Source of the DNA: Theodoxus fluviatilis
Taxonomy: Eukaryota; Mollusca; Gastropoda; Cycloneritida; Neritidae
Direction of reading: 5' to 3'
Length of the DNA stretch: 64,000 nt
NCBI GenBank assembly: GCA_034096865.1
Contig: JAWQFJ010028231.1
Location: 28,501 to 92,500 of the forward strand
Shown here piece by piece: positions 1 to 12,185 of this stretch. Both the position numbers and the translations under genes were made by a program. The notes below the pieces were generated by a model. That model worked only from the letters and a program-made list of their open reading frames with translations. It was not told where the DNA came from and did not search any database. Position 1 is the first letter of the stretch. Every line of letters begins with the position of its first letter.

Positions 1-398
1 AGTATCACCGTTTTTAATGCTTTTTTTCTTGCTGTTTATCTCATTACCTGTTTGTTTGCCAACACAAACTATTTATGAGTGATGGATATGTGCACACAGA
101 AAAACCCACATGGTAACAGTAATGGTATCTTTGCCTGTACACTAGTGTCTCACACCCATAGAAGTGATTGCAGATTTATCAGTTCATGATAATTACTTGC
201 CTTGTGAAAGCCATTTTCATGTGTAATCTAAAATAATAGGCATGAAAGGTTACATTGGAAACAAAATGTAGTATTTCATGACAGACTAATGAACAGCTTG
301 CATTCTATTCACTCTGCATGCAATGAGAAGATATTTTGTTTTAAAGGTTACAAGGAGAGAGATGGAAAAATAATTTTACTTGCTATCTTCCCTCACAG

Positions 399-515
399 AC
401 TGGCAAAAAGCTGGTGTTCCGCTCGGAACCCCCACGTCTTCGAAAGAAGGAAGACGAGGGGGCTGACCAAGCCAGCAAAGAGGAGGAAGAACTCGCCTAC
501 TTCTTCCAGTGGTAG
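399..515 (+). CDS. Probable terminal exon of an unidentified plus-strand gene
   Basis: A pyrimidine-rich tract ending in CTCACAG (391-398) looks like a 3' splice site. From 399 an open frame of 38 codons runs to TAG at 513-515. The peptide starts TGKKLVFRSEPPRLRKK, continues with an acidic stretch containing four consecutive Glu, and ends AYFFQW. It is strongly charged and GC-richer than the DNA on either side, which fits a C-terminal coding exon. The rest of the gene would lie left of the window, so the incoming phase is unknown; phase 0 is assumed because it gives a natural stop. The gene would be convergent with MAGI. I do not recognise the family and assign no function. It could also be a chance open stretch. 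Confidence 0.5.
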   Translation, partial: TGKKLVFRSEPPRLRKKEDEGADQASKEEEELAYFFQW

Positions 516-3500
516 CCATGACAACGCCACCAGGCACCAGGGACACTGCTTTGGCTGTACCACCATCTTGGCCACTCTTCCCTCCACCACCTACCCAGGC
601 TCGCTGGAGATCCTCACTGTGTGTTGGCCACTCTTCCCTCCACCACCTACCCAGGCTCCCTGGAGATCCTCACTGTGTGTTGGACATCTTCAGTCGATAC
701 TACGGTGCAGGCACTGCCATCTTCTGGGCAGTGTCTGGAAGCTTCTGGAAGGCTGGGCAGTTGTGTATACATGTGTGTGTATGTGCATATGTGTGTGTGT
801 ATGTGCATATGTGTGTGTGCGTCTGCATGTTCAGGTTGCTTGACTGTGTTGGAAAGACTGAGAAGCTTGGATTGTGTGGAGTTGGGTTGTTTAAATTGAC
901 ATACCTGGCCGAGAAGGCCACCAGCCATTGCAGGTGACTTGTGTTGCAGTGGTCTGTGGTGTGGAGATGGGACCATTTGGTGCTTGGTCCACTGACTGTT
1001 GTCCAAGACTTCACGCCATGGGGACCCTGCAACTTTTTTTTTTCATTTTGTGTGGGAGAGATGTAATTAAAGAACTTTGTTCAGAGAGAACTTTACAAGA
1101 TCTCCTCCCTGATGTCCACATTAAAATCCAGACAGGAGCAGGTTTGAGTGATTTTGATGATGGATACGTCTTTTCAGTAGGGCTACACAAGGTTATGTAG
1201 TGATCAGCAAAAACTATACCCAATGAATACAAGTGTACTGCCTGATACAGAAGATTTCCAAACTGATTTAATAACCCAGCTGAGAAGCTTGAATGTACTT
1301 TTGAGAAAATCAAATGCAATAATCCCCACTCTGTCCACAGTGTATGTGTATGTGCCAGTATAGCAATGATACTGCTGCATGCTGTGCTTACTCAGCTGTG
1401 ACTACACATCTGTTTCTCACCAGTCTGAGAAATCACTACGAACGAGCATGCCTTTGCATAATCTCATTATTGGATGAATTTACTCAGGGTGTTAATTATT
1501 TATGAAATGTTGACATCCTACTGGCCATTAAAATGTTCTTTTTCCGCAACTTTTCTCAATTCTTTTATTTTTTTATACTAACATTGAGTGATGTTCATTG
1601 TTATTCATTATTTATTTGAGTCACCGACCATTACTGAAGTTTTTTGGCTGACTCTTGGTCAGTCTGTGATAATTTCTTCAGTTTCCGTTGCAGCTTTTTT
1701 TCATGTCAAAGGCACATTAGAATCCTTTACAGCATCTCAACAATGCTGACCTGTATCATATTCAAAATGATATGCTTTTGATGAGTAGGCCCAGTAAAAT
1801 GTTAGGTTTTAACAACTTGGTGTATGCATACCAAACAATGCTAAGAGGCCAGAGACTAGCATTGGGAGATTTTAATCCACCCCTGATATTTTTGTCACCG
1901 CTATTACTGACATACAGACACAAGCACTGATATTTCCTGAAGTAAAGACACTACATAATATGTCAACACTTGTTACAGACAGCCTAACAGAACACAGATC
2001 CCAGCTTTATATAACCTGTACACCCATTCTCTAAGTGATTTTCCTACTCCCAAAGAGCAGTCTCATTTCTGGTCCTGCAAGAGCACAATGACCAAAGTGA
2101 ACAACCAACTACATGTATACTATTTATCACATCTTTGTTACAAGATAGGGATTTGGAGTAGTGGGTCACCTTAATGGCAGTTGGTCAGGCAGCCAAGTGC
2201 AGTAGTTTAACTAACCCCAGCTTGAGATGACTGCTAAATTCCATTCTAAAAGTGGAGCAGTGCCTGTGAAAGTGATACACTGGTTTTCATTTATTCTACT
2301 AAGGAATTTCACATTTCAATCAAATTATATAATGTTTGGGAAATGTAATTGAAAAGCTAATTAGGAGGCAACTTCTTCATAACACTGGTGAATTTAATGG
2401 CAACATCAAAGCTGCATTTTCTAAATATTGGTTCCCAGTCCATCTAAACTTATCCAAGGTCAAAAGCTGTATTTTCAAACACAACATTTGGATTTTAATG
2501 TGCCTTTTACATTCATGTTCTAGGACTTTCTTCATAATCAGATCTGAGGTCGGGTTTTGTGTGTGTGTGTGCTTTTGAAAAAAGTTTCCTTCTTTTCTAC
2601 AGCAAATTTTGTATCAAAACATTTCCAATTTCAGAGTAACTTCATCCATATTTTGAATTCAATTTTAAAAACAATTTTACAGTCCCCATGAGCAAATATA
2701 GAAGCTACAGAGACATTGACAATGACAGTAAACCTGACAAGGAAAATAGTTTGTGCACACACACTCACAGGCATATGCAGTAGCACAGTGCCTTGTTTAC
2801 CCTGAATACCAAATGACAAATATCATAGTGAAAGATTTCGTCTGGAGAAATGTGGTCCTGACCTTCATATAATGCACAGATACAAAAACTCTAGCTGGCT
2901 GAAGATACTGCACTTGTATGTATATATAGTAAAACTTTGTAGCCAACTTGGACACTGCTGGTGGAAGAGTACAGTGTTGTACATGTCAGAAAGACAGGAT
3001 GCTCCCATGTTCTGTGGATAACATTTTGATCAATACCGTTGCTTGTCGTTTCATTTAGTCACGGAGGATGTTTCTTTTATCAGCTGGAGATATGTCGTTC
3101 GAGAAAAAATTTTGGTGTCTTTCTCAGGCATCATCTGGATCTTCTCGGATTGGTGCTACTGTACTGTACATCTTTTTCCTCACAACTTTAGCATTCCTTC
3201 ATTGCGGAGCACAGAGGGAAAATGCAAAAGGATCTCAAAGGCATTTTATTCTAGCCACAGAGCTGAAGATGCCAAAAATGACTGACTGAATCGATGTTAA
3301 GCAGCTGGGTACTACTTTCATCCACAAACTACTGAACAGAAGAAAATGGACAGTAACACCAGTGTGACTTCCTGTTTCACGGCTTCGTGGATTTAAGGAT
3401 TGGTTTTGAGGGAAAACAGAATTAGGCATGACATTTTGAATATCCATTCACCAAGAATGTGCCCTTCCTCTGATCTGGATCATCTATGCTCTCCCCCCCC

Positions 3501-3900
3501 CCCCCCCCCCCCCCCAATAAAACAACAGATGAAAGATTTGTTCTGGCAAAACTGACAGAATTTAACTAAAGTGCATCGCTATATCTGTGTGTTTTGCTGG
3601 ATACAGCTGAGTGTACTGAAAATGCAAAACGATTTCCCCTTTGTTGCTAGTAATGAACACACATAAAAATACATTGGGAAAACCTGTAGTTGGAGCACAA
3701 ATGTAAGACATTCACAGTCTCGAACTATCGTATACTTCAAGTGGTTCTTTTGATTTCAGATACTTTTATAAAATTCTTCATTAGCCTTACATTTATATTT
3801 GTGCTGGGGGCAAACTGAGAGGTATACAACTTGTCCCTCATAGGGCCAAATGAATAAATGATATTTTGGTCAAAACTGATGCTATTGTTTTCTTGTTTTC
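516..3900. other. Intergenic or 3' UTR region, no gene seen
   Basis: The left part could be the 3' UTR of the exon ending at 515. It contains a 56-bp tandem duplication, a TG/TGCATATG microsatellite around 765-825, and a pure run of about 23 C at 3493-3515. Open frames here are short, overlap one another and lack coding character. I see no splice-framed exon. Confidence 0.5.
568..683. repeat. Tandem duplication, 56-bp unit, two copies
   Basis: The segment from TTGGCCACTCTTCCC through CACTGTGTGTTGG occurs twice head to tail with a 56-bp offset. The only clear difference is GGCTCGCTGG against GGCTCCCTGG. This implies a recent local duplication just downstream of the putative stop codon at 513. 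Confidence 0.9.
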
Positions 3901-3927
3901 AATACTTCCCTGTGAATTCACCCTCCT

Positions 3928-5020
3928 TTTTGACTCACATGCGTCCGTGAAAAACTTTAACGTTGGATTTTTCTCAGAGACTATTAAGTCTATCAACACC
4001 CAATTTGGCATGATGGTGTATGATGACAAGGCATCAAAAAACATACATAGTGACTTGACCTTGCTTCAAGGTCAAGGTCGCAGGGGCTGTAAACGTTGTC
4101 TAAAAAACAGCCATTTTTCACATTTTCCCAATTTTCTCTGAAGTTTTTGAGATTGGATACCTGACCTATATGTGGTGTATAGGGCAAAGTAATCCCTATC
4201 TTTTTATACCAGTTTGATTGACCTTGCTTCAAGGTCAAGGTCACAGGAGCTCTTTAAAGTTGGATTGTATACATATTTAAGTGACCTTGACCCTGAACTA
4301 TGGAAGATAACTCTTCCAAACTTCATAACATTGTAGTACACATGCTATACTTTCATACTAGGTCACCCGTGTTGTCCGTCCGGGCGTCCTGGCGTCCGGG
4401 CGTCCGGGCAGACCGGGCGTCCGGGCATCCTGTAATCCGTAAAAAAAACTTTAACGTTGGATTTTTCTCGGAGACTATTAAGTCTATCAACACCCAATTT
4501 GGCATGATGGTGTAGGATGACAAGGCGTCAAGGTCAAGGTCACAGGAACTCTTTAAAGTTGGATTGTATACATATTTTGAAGTGACCTTGACCCTGAACT
4601 ATGAAAGATAACTCTTCAAAAATTCATAATGTAGTAGTACACATGTTATATTTTCATCATGAGACACATTTGGTCACATATCATCAAGGTCAAGGTCACT
4701 TTGACTCTTTATGAAATGTGACCAAAATGGGGTAGTGAACCACTAAAAGTGACCATATCTCATGGTAGAAAGTGCCAATAAGCACCATTGTGCTTCCTAT
4801 GTCTTGAATTAACAGCTTTGTGTTGCATGACCTTGGATGACCTTGACCTTGGGTCAAGGTCACATGTATTTTGGTAGGGAAAATGTGTAAAGCAGTTCTT
4901 AGTGTATGATGTCATTGGTAGGTTTAATTGTTTGACCTTGACCTTGAAGGTCACCTGAAGGTCAAGGTCATGTAAAGGTCAAGGTCAAGCATGTGAGTCG
5001 TAGGGGCTTTGCCCTTCTTG
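3928..5020. repeat. AAGGTCA-rich interspersed repeat, copy A
   Basis: The left end reads GACTCACATGC and the right end GCATGTGAGTC followed by GGGGCTTTGCCCTTCTTG, so the outer 11 bp are inverted repeats. The interior has two related subunits, each starting with CTTTAACGTTGGATTTTTCT (near 3955 and 4449). Tandem and inverted AAGGTCA motifs occur throughout, by eye more than 20 half-sites on the two strands, densest at 4828-4990. A short GGGCGTCC tandem lies at 4378-4430. A near-identical copy lies at 6113-7220, so this is a dispersed element. Its class is unclear: the inverted ends suggest a MITE or other non-autonomous DNA element, but I see no coding capacity and no clear target duplication. 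Confidence 0.85.
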
Positions 5021-6112
5021 TTTCCCCTTCTTTTATCCATCTTGATTGTTACTTATGTACCTTTCAAAGTTGAATGTTTAGTCCCTTCACATAACTTTGT
5101 ACCATGCAGTAATGAAGATTAGGGGCTATGGTCCAGTGATTCTCAGCTGTCAGGTGTGGTATTTGATGTTGTGCTGATGACAGAGTTGCGTCCTTGGAAA
5201 AAAGTGTTTCACTGGAATTGCCTCTTCTACCTAGAAGTGAAATTCCCCCAAACAAATTTCCTCAAAACGGGGATCAAATTGTGACCCTTCACCATGCTAT
5301 TAGTCCAGTTGATGCTTTGCTGATGTCAGACACAAGCCAAAAATCAAAGTGGGGATCAAAGTCAGCTGTTTGCGGATTTCGCCGCTATTGATGAGGTTGA
5401 TAATTAATCAATGTGCTCGTGAGTTTCTTAAAATCCTGAATTCGACCTCTTAGTGGAAGAAAAAGGAGTTTACCTAAGTTGCATAACTAATCAGCAGCCA
5501 AAAAACAATTGAGGTCACATAATATTACTACTTTTACCGCTGTCACACAATTAGTAAGAATGCCATCACTGCATTGTAGGACTCTTGGGAAAGAGGGTGT
5601 GGAGATCTACTGTCTACCACATAATATTATTTTCTATAGATATCTAAAGATATAAAACGAAAAGAAGGCTTGGAAACATGTCAACAGTTCAGTGATGAAG
5701 TCGGTACAGTTGGAAACTACATACCCTACAAGTCTTTCAAAAACTCACACACTACACACATAAACAAAAAACAAAAACTAAGATCCAATAGAACAAACTA
5801 TACAATATACACAGCACTTGCAGGCCAGGTCAACGTAGAGGTAAGGAGCCGGTGTCAGACTATACAAAGTTCACCTGGAAAAAAAGACTCCGGTCATTTT
5901 TTCTGTTTTCTTTTTTTCCAGGCCAGGTCAAGTAAGGCAAAGCAGCTCAGCGGGAAAGGCGGATCGGAAGAGGTGGGTTTTTAGCCCATTATGACTGGAT
6001 GCTACACGCGCGTAACATCTCCCTTTCAGACGGGATGTTACGTAGAAATGGCATTTGACAGTGGTGTAGTTCTTGTTTCTAGGAAGTGTAGAAGTGAAGA
6101 CATACATTTTTT
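5021..6112. other. Spacer between the two repeat copies, no gene seen
   Basis: AT-rich DNA with no coding signal that I can support. The only structure noted is a short hairpin at 6011-6042 (CGTAACATC paired with GATGTTACG) just before the second repeat copy. Confidence 0.5.
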
Positions 6113-7220
6113 ACTCACATGCGAAGCAAAAGTGAGTATGTACTCACTCGTGTCGTCCGTCCGGGCGTCCGTGAAAAACTTTACCGTTGGATTTTTCTCG
6201 GAGACTATTAAGTCTATCAACACCCAATTTGGCATGATGGTGTATGATGGCAAGGCGCACAAAAACATACATAGTGATTTGACCTTGCTTCACGGTCAAG
6301 GTCGCAGGGGCCGTAAATGTTGTCTAAAAAACAGCCATTTTTCACATTTTCCCAATTTTCTCTGAAGATTTTGAGATTGGATACCTGACCTATATATGGT
6401 GAATAGGGCAAAGTAATCCCTATCTTTTGATACCAGTTTGATTGACCTTGCTTCAAGGTCAAGGTCACAGGAGCTCTTTAAAGTTGGATTGTATACATAT
6501 TTTGAAGTGACCTTGACCCTGAACTATGGAAGATAACTCTTCCAAACTTCATAACATTGTAGTACACATGTTATACTTTCATACTAGGTCACCTGTGTCG
6601 TCCGTCCAGGCGTCCGGTAATCCGTAAAAAAACTTTTACGTTGGATTTTTCTCAGAGACTATTAAGTCTATCAACACCCAATTTGGCATGATGGTGTAGG
6701 ATGAGAAGGCGTACCAAAACATACATAGTGACTTGACCTTGCTTCAAGGTCAAGGTCACAGGAACTCTTTAAATTTGGATTGTATACATATTTTGAAGTG
6801 ACCTTGACCCTGAACTATGGAAGATAACTTCATAACATTGTAGTGCACATGTTATACTTTCATCATGAGACACATATTATCAAGGTCAAGGTCACTTTGA
6901 CCCTTATGAAATGTGACCAAAATGGGGTAGTGAACCACTAAAAGTGACCATATCTCATGGTAGAAAGTGCCAATAAGCACCATTGTGCTTCCTATGTCTT
7001 GAATTAACAGCTTTGTGTTGCTTGATCTTGGATGACCTTGACCTTGGGTCAAGGTCACATGTATTTTGGTAGGAAAAATGTGTAAAGCAGTTCTTAGTGT
7101 ATGATGTCATTGGTAGGTTTAGTTGTTTGACCTTGACCTTGAAGGTCACCTGAAGGTCAAGGTCATGTAAAGGTCAAGGTCAAGCATGTGAGTCGTATGG
7201 GCTTTGCCCTTCTTGTTTTG
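6113..7220. repeat. AAGGTCA-rich interspersed repeat, copy B
   Basis: Second copy of the element at 3928-5020, in the same orientation. The left end reads ACTCACATGCGAAGC and the right end GCATGTGAGTCGTATGGGC, keeping the inverted ACTCACATGC termini. The internal two-subunit layout is the same (subunits start near 6180 and 6641). It has many small differences and indels relative to copy A, so it is not a very recent duplication. The GGGCGTCC tandem is shorter here (6600-6616). The left end keeps AAAGTGAGTATGTACTCAC, which copy A has lost. Confidence 0.85.
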
Positions 7221-7229
7221 ATGAGTGTT

Positions 7230-8158
7230 GTCAACTTTGTGTTTTTTCCTGAAAAAACCTCAGGTTTTAGGAAGCCATTTTCATCACACGCTGTAGGTCA
7301 TAATGGGTTAAAGCACTTTTGAACTGGGGCAGAGTGTCAGAATGACGGACTGAGAGAGGGAGACTATTCCAGGTTACAGGTCCAATATAGGAGAAGGCAC
7401 GCTGTACTTGAGTTTTCTTATTACGGCGGGGGACCGTAAGCATTCTAGAGTCAGCAGCTGAGAGTAGAGATCTGGAGGGCGTGTTGACTGCAAAAATTTC
7501 TGTAAGAGAGTGTGGTGCGGTGTTGTCGATGGCTTTGAAGCACAAAGTAGCAAGTTTATAATCTATCCTCTGAGAGATGGGGAGCCAGTGAAGTGTATGT
7601 AGGAGTGATGAGACATGGGCACGCTTGGGACATTGAAAAACTAGCCTAGCAGCACAATTCTGAACTTTCTGGAGTTTGTTAAGCAGAGTGTCGGGGATGC
7701 CAGCGAGAAGAGAGTTTCCATAGTCGAGACAAGACAGAACAAGTGATGTGATGAGCGTTTCGGTGGCCTGCTGAGAAAGATAATGACAAATGATACTAAT
7801 TTTCCTTAGCTCATAATATGCTAACTGACAGACTTTGTTGACATGAGATCTCATTGACAGATCATCGTCAAACATGATGCCTAAATTTCTAACAGACTGA
7901 AAGAAGACAATGTCACTGTGACCAACGGTTAGTTTGAGGGCCTGATCCGATTTGCCTCCGCCGCCCACCAGGAGTGCTTCAGTTTTTGAGTCATTGAGTT
8001 GGAGCTTGTTCCGGGTCATCCACCATTTCACGTCAGAGATACAGTGTTCGCTGGTAGAAAGAAGAGAGTGGATTTGACTGGGATGGGAGGAGTTGTAGAG
8101 CTGGGTATCATCAGCAAATTCACTGTGAGAGACTGAATGACTGTCAATTACATTACAC
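7230..8158 (-). pseudogene. 5'-truncated non-LTR retrotransposon, reverse transcriptase C-terminal part
   Basis: An open frame of about 297 codons ending at 7267 encodes the distal part of a LINE reverse transcriptase. FADDTQLY (polymerase motif C) lies near residue 15. It is followed by WWMTRNKLQLNDSKTE and, further on, VLSCLDYGNSLLAG, LQKVQNCAARLV and LHTLHWLPI, all typical of the thumb and C-terminal region of jockey/CR1/L2-type elements. The frame opens on TTG rather than ATG, and similarity seems to stop just before motif C at about 8150. The element is therefore 5'-truncated, as is common for LINEs, and lacks endonuclease and most of the polymerase. The long intact frame suggests a fairly young insertion. 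The 3' end abuts the AAGGTCA repeat near 7220. It is not expected to be active. Confidence 0.85.
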
Positions 8159-11100
8159 AAGCATACAGGAGAATGTAACTATTCCCTCCAGTGAGAATTT
8201 CAAAAGTGCATTCAGCAATGTACATTTGCACATAGGAGAATGTCAATGTTGGTATCAGAGTGTACTTGCATCTGTATTCATTGCAGCAAGCACGGCACTA
8301 GTCTTTACCATCATTCTCCCCTCCAGCGAGAATTTCACAAGTGCACACAACAAACAAGTCCAGGCTCAGTCATCATTCCATACGTTTAATTTGTTATACA
8401 AAAGTCCATTGCTGTCAAGATAAAAGATGCCAGGTTACATAAACAAGGATGCATACACTAAAGGAGGCAACGGTCAGGACAGTGCCCATGCTGATCAAAC
8501 CCATAGAGTATTCCTTTTCACCAAGGCAGAGAGTGTTAATTGGGCACCAATTCAGCAAGCAATCTGGCTATGTTTCCCAATAGCTCTGCCTTGTTTATCC
8601 AACAAGTTCAAATCCCATTGTTGCCAGTCTTTTACCAGGGGCATCCATGAAGCCCTCAATGATGAAGTGAACAAAGCATTGACATTTTCTTGTCTTCCCC
8701 CCTGGCAAGCCCATAAGGCATGAGGGTAGTGAATCTTATAACTCTATCACAAGGCAGTGTATGAGTGCCCGGTCTTGCTTGTTAGACAGGGCCCAGGGTT
8801 AGAAGCAATGAGTCTTGAGATCCATTCATCTTTGTTCTATCTCGCATGCCAACCCTTACTCTCTGCTTTGTTCTGGGATCATCATACTGGTTTTCATTAC
8901 AAAGCAGAACTAAAAGACAAGTTTGCTTTACAATGCTAATAAAACTGACAATGGTAATTTGAATACAAGAAGAATACTAAAAGATCTTTTTAAAAAACTT
9001 AGAATGATAGAATTGATAAGATATTATCTACTAGCATATGGTTGTTAGTCCAAAGCCATAGCACACAGCACAGGACATCGCTGACACTGAACAAGCAAAT
9101 GAGATGGATCCAATATCATGAACTCAAAATGTACAGCACACAGATGGACATCTTCCATGCACCCTTCTCAGATACTTTGGCTGCCTTTGGAGTCAACTTG
9201 CTTTACTTGGCCAGGAGTCTCAACCGGCCGGCCTATTTTGATTAGTAGTCACATGAACAATATGAACAACCATCCTACATTTCTAAAAATGGTGAAAAAT
9301 TAAGTAACAAGTAAAAAGATTCTTACAGTTGGAAATGCATCACATGAAGAGAAAATTAGTTAAGACACTAAACAGATTTTTTGAATAGGAAATATTTTTT
9401 CATAAAGAATTTCTGTGGTAACCTAGGCTACTATCCAATATTTTCAAGGAAAGTTGTTAGTGTATACTATTCAAGAAAGATCTGATAAGATGGTGATGGT
9501 ACTGCTACACCGTTTTGCAGCAAGAAGACCCCTTGACTAGATTGTGACCAACAAGTACTGAGCGGCAGTCCTAGAAAGCTGCAGCATGCTCTGTAAGCAG
9601 TGTACATAGGCGTTCCCAGCATGCAGGGGCTACATGGGGCTTCTACGCCGATGCCAAACAATACTTTCCAACAAGTTAGTATATTAGTTCAGTGCAAGAA
9701 GTTATAAATATGGCCATTTGCAGATTGAGGTCTGGGCAAATTACAAAATAAGAACAAAGAACTGAGTGTTAAGTGGCACTAAACAAAAAACATTCTTGGA
9801 AATCATTATTTCTCTTTACAGCAGAAACTTACAATGCATTATACTGAAGGGGAAAAATCAATTGGAATAACAAAGCAGTTGTTTTGTACAGGATAATAAT
9901 TATGGGTATGTATGGTGATGAGCATACAACTGAATGTACAAGTCTAAGTCACACCCTGTGTATATATATACATTTTAGCACTACTTTCATTTACTATACC
10001 CGTTGCTCCTCACTTCCAAGTTTCTCACTTTCCAGTGACCACCTTACTAATGTGTACAGACCTTCAGAATTGTTCACTGTAACAGCTGAACTGAATCAAG
10101 GATGAAGATTAATGTGTGCAACTGTTGCCAATGAAAGGTCCTAGGAACAGAGTTTTGAAAGCTCGGTTATTCAAACTAAGAATAAGAGTGCATGGATATT
10201 TTCATGACCTTTGCAAATACTGAACAAGCAGGCAGTCTCTTCATATCTCCAGCTTACCATCCTCATCTGCACTCCATCCAAACTCCTCTCCCTTACTTCA
10301 ACAATTTTGCATCTTTCAAAGCAGTTGAATCTTTCAGCAAAAGGTGTTTGAATCAGATCTGGCATTACTGACATCACAACTGAAACAGATTAAATCTATC
10401 AAACATACTGGTCAAATAAGATGGCCTTGATTTGTCTGTTGTACAGCAATGAGGCACAGAGCTACATCTGGGTATGATTCACACAACACAATGAATAGTC
10501 TATGAAGACATTTAGGCTGCAATTTGGTAGACTTAATATAAGGCACCATCATACCTTCTCTGTATTTCTTACCTACTGCAGCAAAAAGCTCAAGATCCAA
10601 GATCACTCATCTAACTCAAACAAAGAAAGAATGACAAGGCTACATGTGCAACTAATTAATAGTGCTGGAACTTCTTTGTAATATGTAATCAGAGGATATA
10701 ATTCTTTTTATCAGACACCTTTTGAACAAATCCATCCATGATGGTTATCAAAAAGGAGCACACGTTACCACGTCCTCGGTATATTCAACAACACTGCTTT
10801 GCACTTATGCAGATAGAGTTTTACATGGACAAATCTACCGATCTTTTGATTCTTTCATCAGTATGTTAGATTTACTACTGAAAATACAATTCAATTCTAA
10901 TATGATTGTGCTTTACACAAGAAAACAAGGTTACCTGACAGTTATGATGGTAGTTTTAAATCTGCAAGTGGCATACACCATGCATACATTGAATTCCTTT
11001 GCTGACGCTCAATACAGAAGAAGGTTATGACGTTAGTGAGGAAATCTCTGGATGTTTATAACTCCCAAGAGACAAACCCAGTGAGACTGATGCATGCTAT

Positions 11101-12094
11101 TTTGCAAGAGGCACCTGATGTTCAAGCGATGTCCAGAATGGTAAAAACTAAATAGATCAGAGGATTCTCTCATTCAAACTACCTTTTCCAGTCTAACCAC
11201 TTCCATTTGAAGTATAAGCTACTTTTCAGACACTTCTCTGTCAAAAACTCCAAACACTCACTGAACACTCCACATGACATCCAAACCCATGCATAATATC
11301 AACACATTACCTGCAACAGGCTGTTCATATATGACTGTTAATTACACTGTGTACAGACAATGTTACTTATGCACTTTTGTACTTGGCGTTTTTCAATGTA
11401 ACAAGTTCACACTCTCTAAAATAATGGCCATCTCCTGCAGCCAAGTTTTTCAAAAGCACACCTGGCAACCTGACTATAAAAATACTCTAATAGGCTAAAT
11501 GATCTTTTAGTATGTACAGGTAAAAATGAAATGTAAAAATGATGACCGTTGCCTCAAACATCTGCTAGTAAATGATGTTGGATGAAGTCTCCTCTCACAG
11601 GTACGTACAACCATCACCATTAAAATTCACAGGAGCGTTTCAAGCTCTCTGGACAATGACACCTCACAACTTGCATATTCATATGGTGATAGAAATGCTG
11701 GCATAAAGGTCAATATCATTAGATTATCACAGCAATCCCACATGATGGCACTGCATAAGGGCAGACTCAAATCTGAAACAAGATGAGCCCCAAAAGGGTT
11801 GTAAAATAGAACTTATAAAGGTACTCACAGCCCAAGTAAAAGCTATCAAGCCAGTAAAAGTACAGGCTGCTCTACAACGCTTTGATTTGACCAACTGCAA
11901 GAGGTCGTCTCGGCAGCAACTTCTCAGCAAATGTTTCCTCTACGAACAGTTTCTCTGCATACAATAAGTGCAGCTAATTCCATGTATACAGTGTCCACCA
12001 TGAATTGGTTTCATTCTGCAGAAATTGCAAGCAACAACTTTCCTGCAGATGTTTTGTCGCCAAGATTAATGCAGGAAAAGGGGGGATCATCAAT

Positions 12095-12112
12095 GTCATC
12101 ATCATCACCACC

Positions 12113-12167
<55 letters not shown>

Positions 12168-12185
12168 CTCCCACCACCACCACCA
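12095..12185. repeat. CAT/ATC trinucleotide microsatellite
   Basis: Tandem CAT units with CAC interruptions run through this stretch. Open frames across it give poly-Ser, poly-Ile, poly-Met or poly-Asp and are artefacts. Confidence 0.95.

Noticed and set aside
289..843. 184-codon plus-strand open frame at the left edge
   Set aside because: It crosses the better-supported terminal exon in a different frame and then reads a tandem duplication and a TG microsatellite.
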